From: Nostoc sp. FACHB-892
GTDB taxonomy: Bacteria; Cyanobacteriota; Cyanobacteriia; Cyanobacteriales; Nostocaceae
NCBI RefSeq assembly: GCF_014698795.1
Contig: NZ_JACJTR010000025.1
Location: 1-64,000 of the forward strand
Length of the DNA: 64,000 nt
Direction: 5' to 3'
Shown here: in pieces, positions 28,323-39,380 of the stretch
Position numbering within the stretch: position 1 is the first letter of the stretch
Layout of the letters: the number at the start of each line of letters is the position of its first letter
Program-made: the position numbers and the translations under genes
The notes under the pieces: model-generated
What the model saw: the letters and a program-made list of their open reading frames with translations, nothing else
Database searches by the model: none
Told to the model about the DNA's origin: nothing

Positions 28323-28608
28323 TCTGGAGTCTCTTAGTGGCTCTAGATAGGCGCAAAACAATACTGCGTCTTAATCAGCAGGTATAAGTCTTGAGCTTTC
28401 AATGACAGTCAGCTTAATTTTTTGAACCTAATTTCAACCTTAATATACTTGACAAAATGTCTGCTTTAGTGAGTTGATTATTTTTTTACAAGTCATACCA
28501 GTAGCCAGAAATTTGTTGATATCCTTGCTTATGCATAAATTGATTGTGTTGATACGTATAGTTAATAAAAGATTGCAAACTAAATTTCCTTTTTAATAGG
28601 AGAGTAAA
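28323..28608. other. Divergent spacer between the eCIS and DUF928 genes
   Basis: The only notable element is a good AGGAG ribosome binding site (28600-28604) for the DUF928 gene. No further dyad copy or other structure is seen. It must contain the plus-strand promoter for DUF928. Confidence 0.4.
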
Positions 28609-29499
28609 ATGTCTAAGAGTATCTACGCGTTTATACTGGTAGCATCTAGGAATATGAAATGGGTGCTAACAATTGCTCTGATCTTGAGCAGCGTCACCTA
28701 TTATCCAACAAAGGTAACAGGCCAAACTAAACAACCAGCAACGACCAAGCAGCCTGTGCAACCACCCAAAAGTAGGACTTTACCTCAACAACCTACTTCT
28801 CGACCAGTTTTTGTTTTGCCAAAAGCACCTGCTTCATTAAGTCCTGTATCTGGGCGTAGAGCAGGAATGGGTAGTCGAGATAATTGCCCTGCGGTTCCAA
28901 CCCCTCTCACTGCCTTAGTACCATTTCAAGAAGAACAAAAGGTTGGGGAACAGAAAAACAAGTCAATTATCGGGATTGTAGAGGGACTAACCACTTCAGA
29001 ACGGCCTACGTTTTGGTTTTATATCCCTTACATTAAGGATTTATCTAACTCAAGCGCTGAATTTAGCTTACAGGATAGCGCCGAAAATGATGTTTATAGA
29101 AATGCGATCGCCCTACCTTCAAAGCCAAGCGTCATTGGTATTTCTCTCCCTAATACTGCTGCTTCGTTAGAAGTAGATAAGACATATCGCTGGTATTTAA
29201 AAGTACATTGTAACAAAAAGGCAGGAAGCATTCCTGTATATGTAGAAGGGGACATTAAAAGAATTAATTTAGATTCTCGTGTTATTCAACAAATAGAAGC
29301 CGCAAATGAACCTCGGCAGAAGATTATAATCTATGCTGAAAAAGGGATTTGGTTTGATGCTTTAAATATGCTAGCACAAATACGCATTTCTAATTATAGA
29401 GATGCATCTGTTGAAGAAGACTGGCAAAGTTTATTGCAATCTGTTAATTTGAATAATATTGCTACGATGCCTATAATTAAATTACCAAACAGCGAATAA
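28609..29499 (+). CDS. DUF928 family secreted protein
   Basis: 296 aa with an N-terminal hydrophobic segment (MKWVLTIALILSSVTYY, residues 16-32) acting as a signal peptide or anchor, then a Pro/Gln/Thr-rich linker, then the DUF928 core: GRRAGMGSRDNCP, TSERPTFWFYIPY, AEFSLQDSAENDVYRN, and YRWYLKVHCN. The family is cyanobacterial and frequently sits beside CHAT and haemagglutinin-type genes, as here. The first ATG is chosen because AGGAG precedes it. Function is unknown; an exported partner of the surface proteins encoded nearby is a reasonable guess. Confidence 0.85.
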   Translation: MSKSIYAFILVASRNMKWVLTIALILSSVTYYPTKVTGQTKQPATTKQPVQPPKSRTLPQQPTSRPVFVLPKAPASLSPVSGRRAGMGSRDNCPAVPTPLTALVPFQEEQKVGEQKNKSIIGIVEGLTTSERPTFWFYIPYIKDLSNSSAEFSLQDSAENDVYRNAIALPSKPSVIGISLPNTAASLEVDKTYRWYLKVHCNKKAGSIPVYVEGDIKRINLDSRVIQQIEAANEPRQKIIIYAEKGIWFDALNMLAQIRISNYRDASVEEDWQSLLQSVNLNNIATMPIIKLPNSE

Positions 29500-29536
29500 T
29501 TTCATATCTAGTAAAGTATCTATAAAGCCTAGATTT

Positions 29537-32158
29537 CTACAACCAATTACCAACTATAACGTAGGGCGCCCAGTACATTGGACGGTTATATTCACGAGTT
29601 TCAAGTAATTTTAATTGAGCAAAGCGTAAAGCCTCTGCTGTAGTTTTACCAGTCACTAACTGATGGTAAAATTCCTCAATAAACAAAGCTGTGGAGTTAT
29701 CGCCAATTTGCCATAGGGAGGCTAAAGTACTCCGCGCACCTGCACGTAGGGCAACTCCTGCTAATCCCAACGCAGCTCGGTTATCTCCTGCTGCGGTTTC
29801 GCAAGCACTTAAAACCAGTAATTCAACTGGCTCTGTTCGTTTTTGCTCTCTACTTTTGAGCAAGCTATCTAATTCACTCACATTGATACGTCCATCAGAT
29901 GCTAAGATAAAAGTGTCTTTTGCTTTAGAGCTAAATTGCCCGTGAGTTGCCAAGTGGACAACTTTAAAAGGTTGAGTATTGATGGTTTTTTCTAAAGTTG
30001 TACTTCTAAAATCTTCATTCAATAATATAGTTGTCGATACGCCTGATTCTTGAATGAATTTTAGTTCATCCTTAACATAGGGAAGCGCTGCAAACTTTTC
30101 ATTTTTGGGTGGTTGTGATAGTCCTCCAGCAAGGGCATTTAATTCTTTCTGTCCTAGAGGTTTGGGAGTAAATAGTTGCAGTCCGGGGCTAATAGCTACA
30201 GAGTATTTTTGGACTAAATACAATGCGCCATCATACAATGCAGACATCGGGATATTTCGCAGCAACCCATCTGGGATAAAAACTAAAGTATTAACTTTAC
30301 TATTTTTGAGGTCTGTTTCAACTGGTTTGATTAACCAATTATAAAGCTGTTGAGAAGCTGCTTTAAATTTCTGATTAGCATCGGGTTCGACTATTGTCTC
30401 TCGTATTTTTGTAATAACTTGCTCTACTTGCTGACGATTGACTTTAGAAGTTTTATGTATCAACGCTTGTTCGGGAAGTTTGATAATAATTTCTAAATGG
30501 TTATCTAGAATAATCGGATATAAAATAGCAGTATTCGGGTTGTCGCGGTCTACTACTTTGTCTAACGCCACAAATTGATTGTTCAAGCAAGCTTCTCGGA
30601 AAAAGTTGTCGAGTTCTGCAAGTTGCAAGGCTTCAATTCGCTGTCGTGCCTTATCTAAATCTGGTTTTCCTTGTCCTTTTTCTTGTAAAATCAGCTCTAC
30701 AGACTGCCGATAAAGGGGTTCTATGCGCTCGCGAAAATTGAACTGCACGTCTCGATTAACCGCAACTAAATCGCTGCGAAGAGACTGAAGACTTGTTACA
30801 GCAGCATCATAAGCAGATATGGCGGCTTCGGTATTTCCCTGTGCTTTGAGTAAGCGTCCTAACTGCCACTCAAGGCGATAAGCTATATCTGAGGCATCAA
30901 TTTTTTGAGCCAGAAATAACCCTTGCTGCGTCAAATCCTGTGCTTCTTGCAATTGTTGGTTCTGCTCGTAAACTTCTCCCAAGCTGCCTAGTGCATAAGA
31001 TTCGGCACGTTCATCGCCGATTATTTTGGCTTGCTGAACGCTACTTGCCAAAATCTCTGCAATGTCTTTTTTGTTACCAAATTTGGTCAAAGTCTGAGCC
31101 AAATGGATTTGTGCATAAACACTGGCTTGATTGGTAGGTAGATTTGGGATTTGAGATTGGATTGTAGGTATTAATGACTTTGCTTCAGTGATACGTTCGC
31201 TTTCGACCAGCAAACTCAGCTGATTAATCAGGGCTTGAACTTTGGCTAAAGAGTTTGGTGCAATTTTGGCAGCATTTTCATAATGACCGATCGCCTCTTT
31301 AATATTACTTAACGACCTAGTAGTATTACCGAGGCTAAATTCCGTCAAACTAATTTCTAGAGGCAGTTGCAGACGTTGAGCGATTTCTAAGCTTCGTTGT
31401 AAGTTTTTCTGGGATGACTCAAGTTCGCCTAATTGTTGTAAGACATTGCCAAGCGATCGCAAAGCTGTTACTTTTACAACTGAGTCAGGTTGGGAAATTA
31501 ATTGTTGGGATACATCATTCAATATATTTAAGCTACGGCGGTAAAAACCAGCAACTCGTAGGGCTTGTGCTTGGTTAATCCGGCTGCGCGTTACTCCAGC
31601 ATTGTCACCTAATTTCTTCCAGACTTGCTCTGCTTGTTGCGATGTTTGAAAGGATGCATCAGTTTGTCCGTCTGCTAGTTGCAATTCGCCTTGAGTATTT
31701 AGAGTTTGTGCAAGAATTTCTAACAATTCAGATTTTGGATTGTTAACATTTAACTTTTGATTTATCTTATCCCAGCCAAGTAAATTTAAGCTATTGTCAA
31801 TAGTTGCATAAGCTTCTTTCCGCGAGCCGAGTTGCTGGTATACAAGAGAGAGGTTAGTTTGCGCTGCGGCTTGTGCGAGGTTATTGCTTTGTTGTTGATA
31901 GGTACGGACAGCTTGTTGGAGAACATTTATCGCTTCAGCAAAGCGTCCTGCTTGATAAAGTGCTTCTCCTTGCTCAAGAAGTGCCTGTGGTTTTGTAGCT
32001 GGGGGTTTATTGGTTTGGATGTGAAACCCGTCTGGTGAATTTGTCTTTTGTTTAGCGAACGTGCTAGGGATAATAGTCAGGAAAACAGCAAGGGTAAATA
32101 GGAGTACGGAAGTTACCGCAAATCTAATTACTCGCTTTGGCAGCGGAAGTTTTGTCAT
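29537..32158 (-). CDS. Exported TPR-CHAT domain protein
   Basis: 873 aa. A signal-like helix (about residues 10-35) is followed by TPR-like helical repeats ([22 protein letters not shown] and about ten more, residues 55-480) and a C-terminal CHAT domain. CHAT proteins are caspase-related peptidases; the expected dyad is present as His739 (HLATHGQF) and Cys786 ([10 protein letters not shown]). The C-terminal [16 protein letters not shown] is typical of cyanobacterial members. Its start overlaps the end of the haemagglutinin-type gene by 35 bases, so the two are co-transcribed; the protease may process or police that exoprotein. Confidence 0.9.
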   Translation of the reverse strand: MTKLPLPKRVIRFAVTSVLLFTLAVFLTIIPSTFAKQKTNSPDGFHIQTNKPPATKPQALLEQGEALYQAGRFAEAINVLQQAVRTYQQQSNNLAQAAAQTNLSLVYQQLGSRKEAYATIDNSLNLLGWDKINQKLNVNNPKSELLEILAQTLNTQGELQLADGQTDASFQTSQQAEQVWKKLGDNAGVTRSRINQAQALRVAGFYRRSLNILNDVSQQLISQPDSVVKVTALRSLGNVLQQLGELESSQKNLQRSLEIAQRLQLPLEISLTEFSLGNTTRSLSNIKEAIGHYENAAKIAPNSLAKVQALINQLSLLVESERITEAKSLIPTIQSQIPNLPTNQASVYAQIHLAQTLTKFGNKKDIAEILASSVQQAKIIGDERAESYALGSLGEVYEQNQQLQEAQDLTQQGLFLAQKIDASDIAYRLEWQLGRLLKAQGNTEAAISAYDAAVTSLQSLRSDLVAVNRDVQFNFRERIEPLYRQSVELILQEKGQGKPDLDKARQRIEALQLAELDNFFREACLNNQFVALDKVVDRDNPNTAILYPIILDNHLEIIIKLPEQALIHKTSKVNRQQVEQVITKIRETIVEPDANQKFKAASQQLYNWLIKPVETDLKNSKVNTLVFIPDGLLRNIPMSALYDGALYLVQKYSVAISPGLQLFTPKPLGQKELNALAGGLSQPPKNEKFAALPYVKDELKFIQESGVSTTILLNEDFRSTTLEKTINTQPFKVVHLATHGQFSSKAKDTFILASDGRINVSELDSLLKSREQKRTEPVELLVLSACETAAGDNRAALGLAGVALRAGARSTLASLWQIGDNSTALFIEEFYHQLVTGKTTAEALRFAQLKLLETREYNRPMYWAPYVIVGNWL

Positions 32159-35100
32159 ATTTCACGCCTCCCTGAGATACAGGACAGTCAGCAGGTGTTT
32201 GCCAAGGGCTGCGGGGATTGAGTTGAGGAACTTGTGCTACTAGTTCTATATGTCCATTGCTATCAATTACCCAGCCAGAAGCTTCCACAATTGGAATTCT
32301 AGCAGCAATTTTAGAAGTAGTTGATGCTGTTGGTTGTGGCACAGTTGTTGTGTGTGCTAAGTTTTCTGGTTGTGGTCTCAATCTTACCCAACCTGATAGA
32401 GTACTTGAATCTTGTAATGGCTCAGTAGGATTGATGGGTAGTCCGCCGCGTCCTGTTACCACAAATGTATTTTGGAATTGCCGACTTCCAGGAGTGCAGG
32501 CGGTGGAAATTTGGTTAGAAGCATCAACTAGATTAATTGGCAGTTCGACTAAACCGTTACTAGGGTTTACATCAGGTCGAGTAATTTCTATATTGCCGCT
32601 TAAATCAGGCGTTGCTCCTGTGGCGGTAATATCACTTGTGTTTAGGGAAGGGTCTTTTCTAGAACGGATACCAAAGATACCAGCAGCATTTCTGATAATG
32701 ACATTCCCGCCACGGGCGTTAGCGGAATCTGCACTGATGTCGCTATTTTCATTGGGAACGGCGATGATAAAGCCATTTTTGGCATCAATGGTAATATCGC
32801 CACCAGTGATATCATAACCCCTGGCGTTAGTGGTTATACTGCTACCTCGACGCAGTAATAACAAAGGTGAATTGAGAAAGATATCTCCCCCACCTCCAGT
32901 AGTATCGGCGTTAATTTTGGCGCTGTTGTCTAGCAAAATAGAGTTAGCATTTACAGTTAGGTTGCCAGCGTTCCCGGAATTTTCGCTCTTAACTGTAACT
33001 TGTGCCCCATCCCGTGCTACTAAATTTCCTGTACTCAAAGTTAAATCTCCGCCCTTGCCAGCGCCTGTAGTTTCAGCAGATATAATTGAGCCATTGCCAG
33101 TGATAGTAATAGATTCAGGGGCAGTCATTCTTAAGGTTCCACCTTGACCGCTACTACTTGTTGATGCAGATATTTGCGCTTCTTTTTGGAAATTCACCGT
33201 TAAAGTTTGCCCATCACCAAGAGGTTGAAAACTTAAACTCCCAGCGTTTCCTGCGCCATAGGTGGAGGTGAGAATCTTTCCATCTTCAACACTCAAAGTG
33301 TTAGCTTTAACTGTGATATCGCCCCCTGTTGAGTTAGTCACAGTTGTTGCATCTAAAACCGCTCCATCAGTTACCTGTAGATTCTTGGCTGCAACACTGA
33401 TATTACCACCCCGTCCAATTTGACTACTATTAGATGTTCCTGGTAATAATTCATTAGTACCACCACTGGCTGAAGTACTACCACTGGCTGAACGTAAAGC
33501 GCTTCCTTTATTAGAAATGCTGACTATATCAGCATTTACCACTATCTCTCCTGCCATTCCATCTCCTAAAGTCTGGGTTTGTACAAGTCCAGAATTGGTT
33601 ATGGAAACAGATGATGCGCTGCTCAGTTCAACTTTACCACTGTTACCGATCGCATTAGGAGCCACCCCGCTCAATATTGAGCCATTGTCAATTGATATCG
33701 AGTCACTAGCTTTGATGGAAATGTCACCTGCATTACTAACGTTACCTACATTACTATTTTTTCCAAAACTGGTTGTGGCGATCGCTGCGCCATTATTAAT
33801 AATAAGCCTTCCAGTTTCTATTTTTAAGTTACCAGCGCTGCCAGTAGAACCAACGGTTGTTTGGGAAAACACACCTGAAGAAAATACAGTTCCATCTGGC
33901 GGTTGGTCAGTACTTCCATTAGGAATATAACCGCCAAGGTATGTACCTGGTGGAAGTCCAATAATGTTACTATAATCGGTAAAAATACCTTGGGGTACGT
34001 TGGTTGTTTTGCCAGTCACTTCTACTTTATCAGGAGCTACTATTGTAATGTTTCCGCCTGCTCCTGTGCTATGAGTGGAAGCGGATAATTGTGCGCCTAA
34101 AGTGAGGGAAATTGAAGGAACACTAATTTTAATATCTCCCGCTTTCCCAGAACCAAATGTATCGCTTGATATTGTAGCATTGTCTAAAACAAAAGGAGCA
34201 TTGCTCTTAATAGTAATGTTTCCTGAACCCGTTGCTCCAAAGGAGTTAATTGAACCTCTTGAACTCAGTCTGTATGTGTTAGTAGAAAAGTCATATTGTT
34301 GAAATTTGATAGTATCTCCAGCGCTCAGTGTTATCGCTCCCCCATTACCTGCTGTACCTGAAGAGGAGTAGGAGTAGGAGATCAGGTTTCCTATATTAAT
34401 ATTTGCATCTGTATTCAGTGTTATCGCTCCCCCATTACCCGCTGTCCCTGAAGAGGAGTAGGAGAAGGAGGCCAGGTCTCCTATATTAATATTTGCATCT
34501 GTATTCAGTGTTATCGCTCCCCCATTACCCGCTGTCCCTGAAGAGGAGTAGGAGGAGGAGGACAGTAATCCTGTATTAATATTTGCATCTGCATTCAGTG
34601 TTATCGCTCCCCCATTACCCGCTATCCCTGAATTACCCACTGTACCTGAAGAGGAGGAGGAGAACAGTAATTCTGTATTAATATTTGCATCTGTATTCAG
34701 TGTTATCGCTCCCCCATTACCCGCTGTCCCTGAAGAGGAGACGGAGGGGGAGTACAGGTCTCCTGTTTTAATATCTGCACCTGTATTCAGTGTTATCGCT
34801 CCCCCATTACCTGCTGTCCCTGAAGAGGAGAGGGAGTAGGAGGACAGTAATCCTGTATTAATATTTGCACCTGTATTCAGTGTTATCGCTCCCCCATTAC
34901 CCGATGTACCTTCTGAGGAGGAAAAGGAGGACAGGTCTCCTATATTAATATTTTCACCTGCATTCAGTATTATTGCTCCCCCATTACCTGCTGTACGTAA
35001 AAAGGAGTATAAGTTGTTCTGAGAGTAAGAGAACAAATCGCCAGTAGTGGCAATGTTGCCATGAACGGCACTGATGGTAATATCCCCACCATTGCCACCT

Positions 35101-36527
35101 GTACCTGCGGCGTTGGATAATGAGTTAGATGCCAAAAAGCCAGTGGTAATGTCTCCAAAGCCAGCAGTTAGCTGAATCTCACCCCCATTTTTGGCGATAC
35201 CCTCTTCAGAATACGAGGAAGAGTTCAAATTTCCTGTACTTAGGCTACCATTAGCGTCTAAGTGAATCGCGCCTCCAGAACCAGCTGTGTAATTGCCATG
35301 CGAGAAAGAGAATAAATTCTGAGTTTCAATATTACCGTTAATGGCTTTCAAGTCAATAGTACCTTCATCGGAGGAAGTTATAGCATCATTGTTTTGTGTT
35401 CCATTAATGCTAATCAAGTCAAAAATACCTCCAGCGGTGGAAGTTGTAGCATCATTATTTTGTGTTCCATTAATGCTAATAAATTGAGTTTTGATATTTC
35501 CCGACTCAGCTTGAGAGCTAACTATCCCCCCAATCCCATTAAACGGTTGTAGAACAACATCCTTACTTAAGGTAATCCCCTGTGGAATATCTAAACTACT
35601 AGACGCTAGTGCATTCCCTAAAGTATTATCCCCGTAAACCAGGGTATTTTGTCCTGAGCGCAGTATTAATGCTGAACTGTTGCTTAAGGTTTGGGTATCT
35701 GACCCATTTTGTAACCCAGTACCTGGTTGTGTGATATTAATCTCTCCCCTAAAGCGAATATTACCCTTTGCTTCAACTAACAGCGATGCGCCTATATAGT
35801 TGGCTGCTATATCTACATCCCCCAACGCGCTGAAAATTGGAGTATTCAGAGCATTAATATTTGCTAAACCAGATACACCACCAATATTGAGATTTCTTCC
35901 AGAACTTAGCCGTCCAGACAACTCCAAATTATCAGCCACGAGTGTTAAATCAAGCTTTGATGCTAAATTTCCAGTACTTGTAATAGTTGCCCCTGGTTGC
36001 GATGTTCCATACTGTAACCCTGGAGTGACGCTAATTGTTAGCAACGGTGGCGCTTGGGGATTAGTTGCACTGAAGGTACTGCCGTTAAGAAACTTGAAAC
36101 TGCTTGCTGTAGTTGCAGAAAACGACCCGCCAATATCTAAGCGGGCATTTTGTCCAAAAACAATACCATTAGGATTAAGTAAGAATAAGTTTGCTTGACC
36201 GTTAGCACGAATTAAGCCATCAATATTAGAAATTGATTTACCCGTTACTCGTGTCAAAATGTTCTGAATATCAGGTGCATTATTGAAGAAAGCAGCACTG
36301 CCATTGGAAACTGAGAATTCTTCAAAGCTGTGGAAGAGATTAGCGCCTCTTGTGGTTCCACCCTCAATAACTCTGGTATTACCCTCTAATCTCACGTTAG
36401 AATTATTTGGCAAAGTTCCATCTGGCGTAATTTGAGCAACTGAGATATTTGCATATAAGGGAATGGCGCTGACAATGGCAATTCCTAGACCTTGTAACCA
36501 ATCCAAACGCTCAGTTCTAAAAGACAT
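32124..36527 (-). CDS. Filamentous-haemagglutinin-type TPS exoprotein
   Basis: 1467 aa. An export signal ends near ANISVAQ. The TPS secretion domain follows: [51 protein letters not shown] and [17 protein letters not shown]. The rest is a right-handed beta-helix of Gly/Asn/Ser-rich strands, including a block of 30-residue repeats ([14 protein letters not shown]...). The end ([32 protein letters not shown]) is common to cyanobacterial members. Export needs an FhaC/ShlB-type outer-membrane transporter, and none is encoded in this window. The exoprotein probably acts at the cell surface in adhesion. Confidence 0.92.
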   Translation of the reverse strand: MSFRTERLDWLQGLGIAIVSAIPLYANISVAQITPDGTLPNNSNVRLEGNTRVIEGGTTRGANLFHSFEEFSVSNGSAAFFNNAPDIQNILTRVTGKSISNIDGLIRANGQANLFLLNPNGIVFGQNARLDIGGSFSATTASSFKFLNGSTFSATNPQAPPLLTISVTPGLQYGTSQPGATITSTGNLASKLDLTLVADNLELSGRLSSGRNLNIGGVSGLANINALNTPIFSALGDVDIAANYIGASLLVEAKGNIRFRGEINITQPGTGLQNGSDTQTLSNSSALILRSGQNTLVYGDNTLGNALASSSLDIPQGITLSKDVVLQPFNGIGGIVSSQAESGNIKTQFISINGTQNNDATTSTAGGIFDLISINGTQNNDAITSSDEGTIDLKAINGNIETQNLFSFSHGNYTAGSGGAIHLDANGSLSTGNLNSSSYSEEGIAKNGGEIQLTAGFGDITTGFLASNSLSNAAGTGGNGGDITISAVHGNIATTGDLFSYSQNNLYSFLRTAGNGGAIILNAGENINIGDLSSFSSSEGTSGNGGAITLNTGANINTGLLSSYSLSSSGTAGNGGAITLNTGADIKTGDLYSPSVSSSGTAGNGGAITLNTDANINTELLFSSSSSGTVGNSGIAGNGGAITLNADANINTGLLSSSSYSSSGTAGNGGAITLNTDANINIGDLASFSYSSSGTAGNGGAITLNTDANINIGNLISYSYSSSGTAGNGGAITLSAGDTIKFQQYDFSTNTYRLSSRGSINSFGATGSGNITIKSNAPFVLDNATISSDTFGSGKAGDIKISVPSISLTLGAQLSASTHSTGAGGNITIVAPDKVEVTGKTTNVPQGIFTDYSNIIGLPPGTYLGGYIPNGSTDQPPDGTVFSSGVFSQTTVGSTGSAGNLKIETGRLIINNGAAIATTSFGKNSNVGNVSNAGDISIKASDSISIDNGSILSGVAPNAIGNSGKVELSSASSVSITNSGLVQTQTLGDGMAGEIVVNADIVSISNKGSALRSASGSTSASGGTNELLPGTSNSSQIGRGGNISVAAKNLQVTDGAVLDATTVTNSTGGDITVKANTLSVEDGKILTSTYGAGNAGSLSFQPLGDGQTLTVNFQKEAQISASTSSSGQGGTLRMTAPESITITGNGSIISAETTGAGKGGDLTLSTGNLVARDGAQVTVKSENSGNAGNLTVNANSILLDNSAKINADTTGGGGDIFLNSPLLLLRRGSSITTNARGYDITGGDITIDAKNGFIIAVPNENSDISADSANARGGNVIIRNAAGIFGIRSRKDPSLNTSDITATGATPDLSGNIEITRPDVNPSNGLVELPINLVDASNQISTACTPGSRQFQNTFVVTGRGGLPINPTEPLQDSSTLSGWVRLRPQPENLAHTTTVPQPTASTTSKIAARIPIVEASGWVIDSNGHIELVAQVPQLNPRSPWQTPADCPVSQGGVKYDKTSAAKASN
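34325..34995 (-). repeat. 90-bp tandem repeats in the TPS exoprotein gene
   Basis: About eight tandem units, mostly 90 bp, encode [14 protein letters not shown](A/D)-(N/D)[14 protein letters not shown] 30-residue turns. One unit carries an extra in-frame insert ([13 protein letters not shown]) and one is two codons shorter, as expected from slippage or unequal recombination. The near-identical DNA contrasts with the diverged remainder of the gene. Confidence 0.85.
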
Positions 36528-36584
36528 TGCACTCTCCTATAGAAAAGGAAATTTAGCTTGTCAGCCGAAATCTTCGTAGAAGTG

Positions 36585-36759
36585 TTAGAACTTACGCATT
36601 GACAAAATAGACAAAAATTGGGGTAAAAAAAACGAAAAAACAGCCGATGCCGTAGGCATTTATTTGTTCAAGTAGCTCGTGACTTTATCCTCGAACATCT
36701 AAAACAGAAGTGGCATAGATTAGCATATAGTCAGTTTATTGTCAATGCGTAAGTTCTAA
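36585..36759. mobile_element. MITE-like element with 21-bp terminal inverted repeats
   Basis: The left end TTAGAACTTACGCATTGACA(A) at 36585-36605 and the right end at 36739-36759 are perfect inverted repeats. Between them lies a remnant of a transposase C-terminus (codons for VARDFILEHLKQKWHR through FIVNA and stop, about 36676-36753). This is an internally deleted IS of about 175 bp, between the CHASE2-CHAT and TPS exoprotein genes. The same terminus occurs alone near 56713. Confidence 0.8.
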
Positions 36760-36842
36760 GTATAAAACAAGAATTTAGTTAGGAAATTATTAGATGTCAT
36801 ATCAATTAAATTGACGTTATTTTTTGCTTGTAAAGGAGAATT

Positions 36843-39251
36843 TTATTCAACTAAGGGTCGTGGAACCGTGAAAAATTCCTGACGGCGTTGAATTAATACT
36901 ATAACAACACCGCTTGCAACCACAGCAAGAACTGAGGGAATAAGTGGCAGCCATAGCCCTTGTTTTAAAAAAGCGATCGCACAAACTAGATATAAAGTGA
37001 CAACTGTCACAAAGATGGTGCATCCCTTATATGAGAGCGATCGCACCCGCCAAATAATCAGACTCCCAACTACAGACCAGCCGCATATCCAGAGAATATC
37101 GCCCCAAAAAGGCAAAACCCAAAGAATTGGACGTTCGTCTAAAACTGCGCTCAAAATTTGGCTAACCATTTGCGTTTGTATAAATATGCCTGGTATTTCC
37201 TGATAAGGTTGCTGTGCAGCAGAGTAGGGAGTTGACCAAGTATCGCTGATAGTGTTAGCTGTCACTCCAATAATAACTACCTTGTCTTTAACTAAATCGG
37301 GATTAACTTTATCGCTCAATATATCTTCAAGAGAAACTCTTAGATAATCAGTATTACGATAGTTGACAAGTATTTGAATTCCGCCTAAATCCACTCTTTG
37401 TTGATAGCCACCACTGCGACCAGACTTTAAGCGTTTAAATACTTTAGAACCAAACTGTACATAATCTTCATTCAGATCAGGTTGAATATTTTCGTAAGAT
37501 AAATAACCAGCAGCTAATTGCAACGAAAGTGAGTAAGGCGTTTTACAAACAGACGAAGGGTCTTGTGCCATCATCATAATTTGGCGACGCACGATACCAT
37601 CTGGATCTTGGACTGCATCAGTAAAACCCTGACGTTCTATAGGGACTCCAAGAGGTGGTTTAACACCTTCGGGGTCGTGTTTACGATCTCTACCTTTACA
37701 GGCAACTACTATATTTTCTTTGCTCAGTTCAGTAGCAAGTTGTATCGGCTTTGATTCATTTGAGGGATCAGCAAAATCTCTATAAATATCCAGTCCAATG
37801 ACTCGTGGTTGATACTTTTGTAATTTGTTAAATAATTGAGCTAACGTACTATCCGAAATAGATTTCACTCCTGTGGTCGTCTCTTGTCGGGATTGAATAT
37901 CTTTTTCGGTAACTTCAACAACCAGCAATCTTATATCTAAATCTTCCTTTGGTCGCAGTACGAAGATTTGGTTAAAAGCTTGAAGTTCAGCCTTTTCAAA
38001 AAACCCCAAGTATCTCAGACTTATTGTTGAAAGAGTCACAATAGCAGTACTCAGCAGTACAGTCCAAAGTTTGCACTTTCGAGTTGCAATTGTGCTTTTC
38101 ATCTTTGGAGTTGAAATTATGCTCTGAGCCGAAACTTCGCCACGAGTCTCGGTGTCACCCCAACCACCGCGCAGTTCTTGCCAAGTTATCGGAACAGTTG
38201 TAGGATTCTGGCAAATCACTGGCAACCAACTAGCACAAGGGAAGTCATTTTCCAATCCCTGAAGTCTTTCCCTCGCTTCTCGCACAGCCAGATAAAATGC
38301 CTTTCCACCCGCAAAAACGACAAGAAAGTTTTTCAAAAACTCCTGTGCTACTAAATCTGGTACCCCTTCCCGCATCACAATCATTTGGGGAATGTTCAAA
38401 TCAGCTAAATTTCGTGCCAAACCAATGCCATCACAGGAGTTAAAAATTGCTAGTTTTAAACCGCGTGTAATTGCTGTCTTAAGTGCATTTTTAAATTGGG
38501 AAATTGTTAAACTCTCTGTTTGATTGATGTAAATTTCCCCTATTTCCCCATCTGCAATACTAGCGCTATGCCCGGCAAAAAACAGAACATCCCAATTTTG
38601 ATTCCACAGTTGCTCGTCAAGTTCTTTTCGTGTAGGTTGGATAAGAAACGTAGTTTGAGTATCTATTAAATCTTGCAACCAAGAACGGTCTTTATCAATA
38701 TCAATACCAAAACTGTTACCGAGAATTGCTAAAATGTTGACTTTAAATGTAATAGATTTTTGCACAATGTGAGGAGAGCCGTACTCATGATTGCTTAAAG
38801 CTAATTCAGCTTTCGGGTAATGCTCAAAAAAATCCCACAAATGCCAAGGTAGCCGATGTAGTAAAGTTATATTGGTTTCAACAATAACTCTAATTTCATC
38901 ATCTCGGCTAAGTAGAGTTCTTAACTGTCGTTCAATATTTTGGAAAGGTTCAGATTTCAACCAAGTATTTATATGTATTCGTAACTGATGACACACTTCA
39001 TCGAAATCATTCACAGAAATATTGGTAATATCTTGTGAATGCACTTTTATACGTTGATTGTTACCCAAACGTTGATGGACAGCTTCGTAGAGTAATTTCC
39101 ATCTTTTGTATATCTCGGAAAGTTCTGGTACTGCTGGCAGGCTCCCTGTTATTTTAAATAATTGGTTATCGTGCCAAAGTTGAGCCGTGACAACAGAAAA
39201 TCCTTGATTTAAGTCTCCTCCCAACAAGCTTAAGATAACTAGCTTACTCAT
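36843..39251 (-). CDS. CHAT-CHASE2 membrane sensor/protease-like protein
   Basis: 802 aa. The N-terminal half is a cytoplasmic CHAT domain with the caspase-like dyad His228 (FFAGHSA) and Cys273 (FNSCDG). A membrane helix (about 395-415) leads into an extracytoplasmic CHASE2 sensor (about 415-690, including VIGLDIYRDF, GFTDAVQDPDGIVRR and VIIGVTANTISDTWSTPYS), and three closing helices (about 705-790). CHASE2 domains sense unknown extracellular signals. Placing a protease-like domain before CHASE2 is a known cyanobacterial arrangement. It probably forms an operon with the DUF1822 gene upstream. Confidence 0.92.
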   Translation of the reverse strand: MSKLVILSLLGGDLNQGFSVVTAQLWHDNQLFKITGSLPAVPELSEIYKRWKLLYEAVHQRLGNNQRIKVHSQDITNISVNDFDEVCHQLRIHINTWLKSEPFQNIERQLRTLLSRDDEIRVIVETNITLLHRLPWHLWDFFEHYPKAELALSNHEYGSPHIVQKSITFKVNILAILGNSFGIDIDKDRSWLQDLIDTQTTFLIQPTRKELDEQLWNQNWDVLFFAGHSASIADGEIGEIYINQTESLTISQFKNALKTAITRGLKLAIFNSCDGIGLARNLADLNIPQMIVMREGVPDLVAQEFLKNFLVVFAGGKAFYLAVREARERLQGLENDFPCASWLPVICQNPTTVPITWQELRGGWGDTETRGEVSAQSIISTPKMKSTIATRKCKLWTVLLSTAIVTLSTISLRYLGFFEKAELQAFNQIFVLRPKEDLDIRLLVVEVTEKDIQSRQETTTGVKSISDSTLAQLFNKLQKYQPRVIGLDIYRDFADPSNESKPIQLATELSKENIVVACKGRDRKHDPEGVKPPLGVPIERQGFTDAVQDPDGIVRRQIMMMAQDPSSVCKTPYSLSLQLAAGYLSYENIQPDLNEDYVQFGSKVFKRLKSGRSGGYQQRVDLGGIQILVNYRNTDYLRVSLEDILSDKVNPDLVKDKVVIIGVTANTISDTWSTPYSAAQQPYQEIPGIFIQTQMVSQILSAVLDERPILWVLPFWGDILWICGWSVVGSLIIWRVRSLSYKGCTIFVTVVTLYLVCAIAFLKQGLWLPLIPSVLAVVASGVVIVLIQRRQEFFTVPRPLVE

Positions 39252-39380
39252 TTATTGTTTGGTTGTTGTGAGTTGTTAGCTGCCATTTGTCCAAGAGCTA
39301 TTTGTAATTAACCCGTTAACTAATGAATACGACTTGCACTTAAACGAAGGAACCTCCAAGGACATAGTGGCCCCTAATAA

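Noticed and set aside
32257-36198. Several plus-strand frames of 60-186 codons
   Set aside because: They are antisense shadows of the repetitive TPS exoprotein gene, whose composition keeps other frames open. None has a ribosome binding site or family motif.
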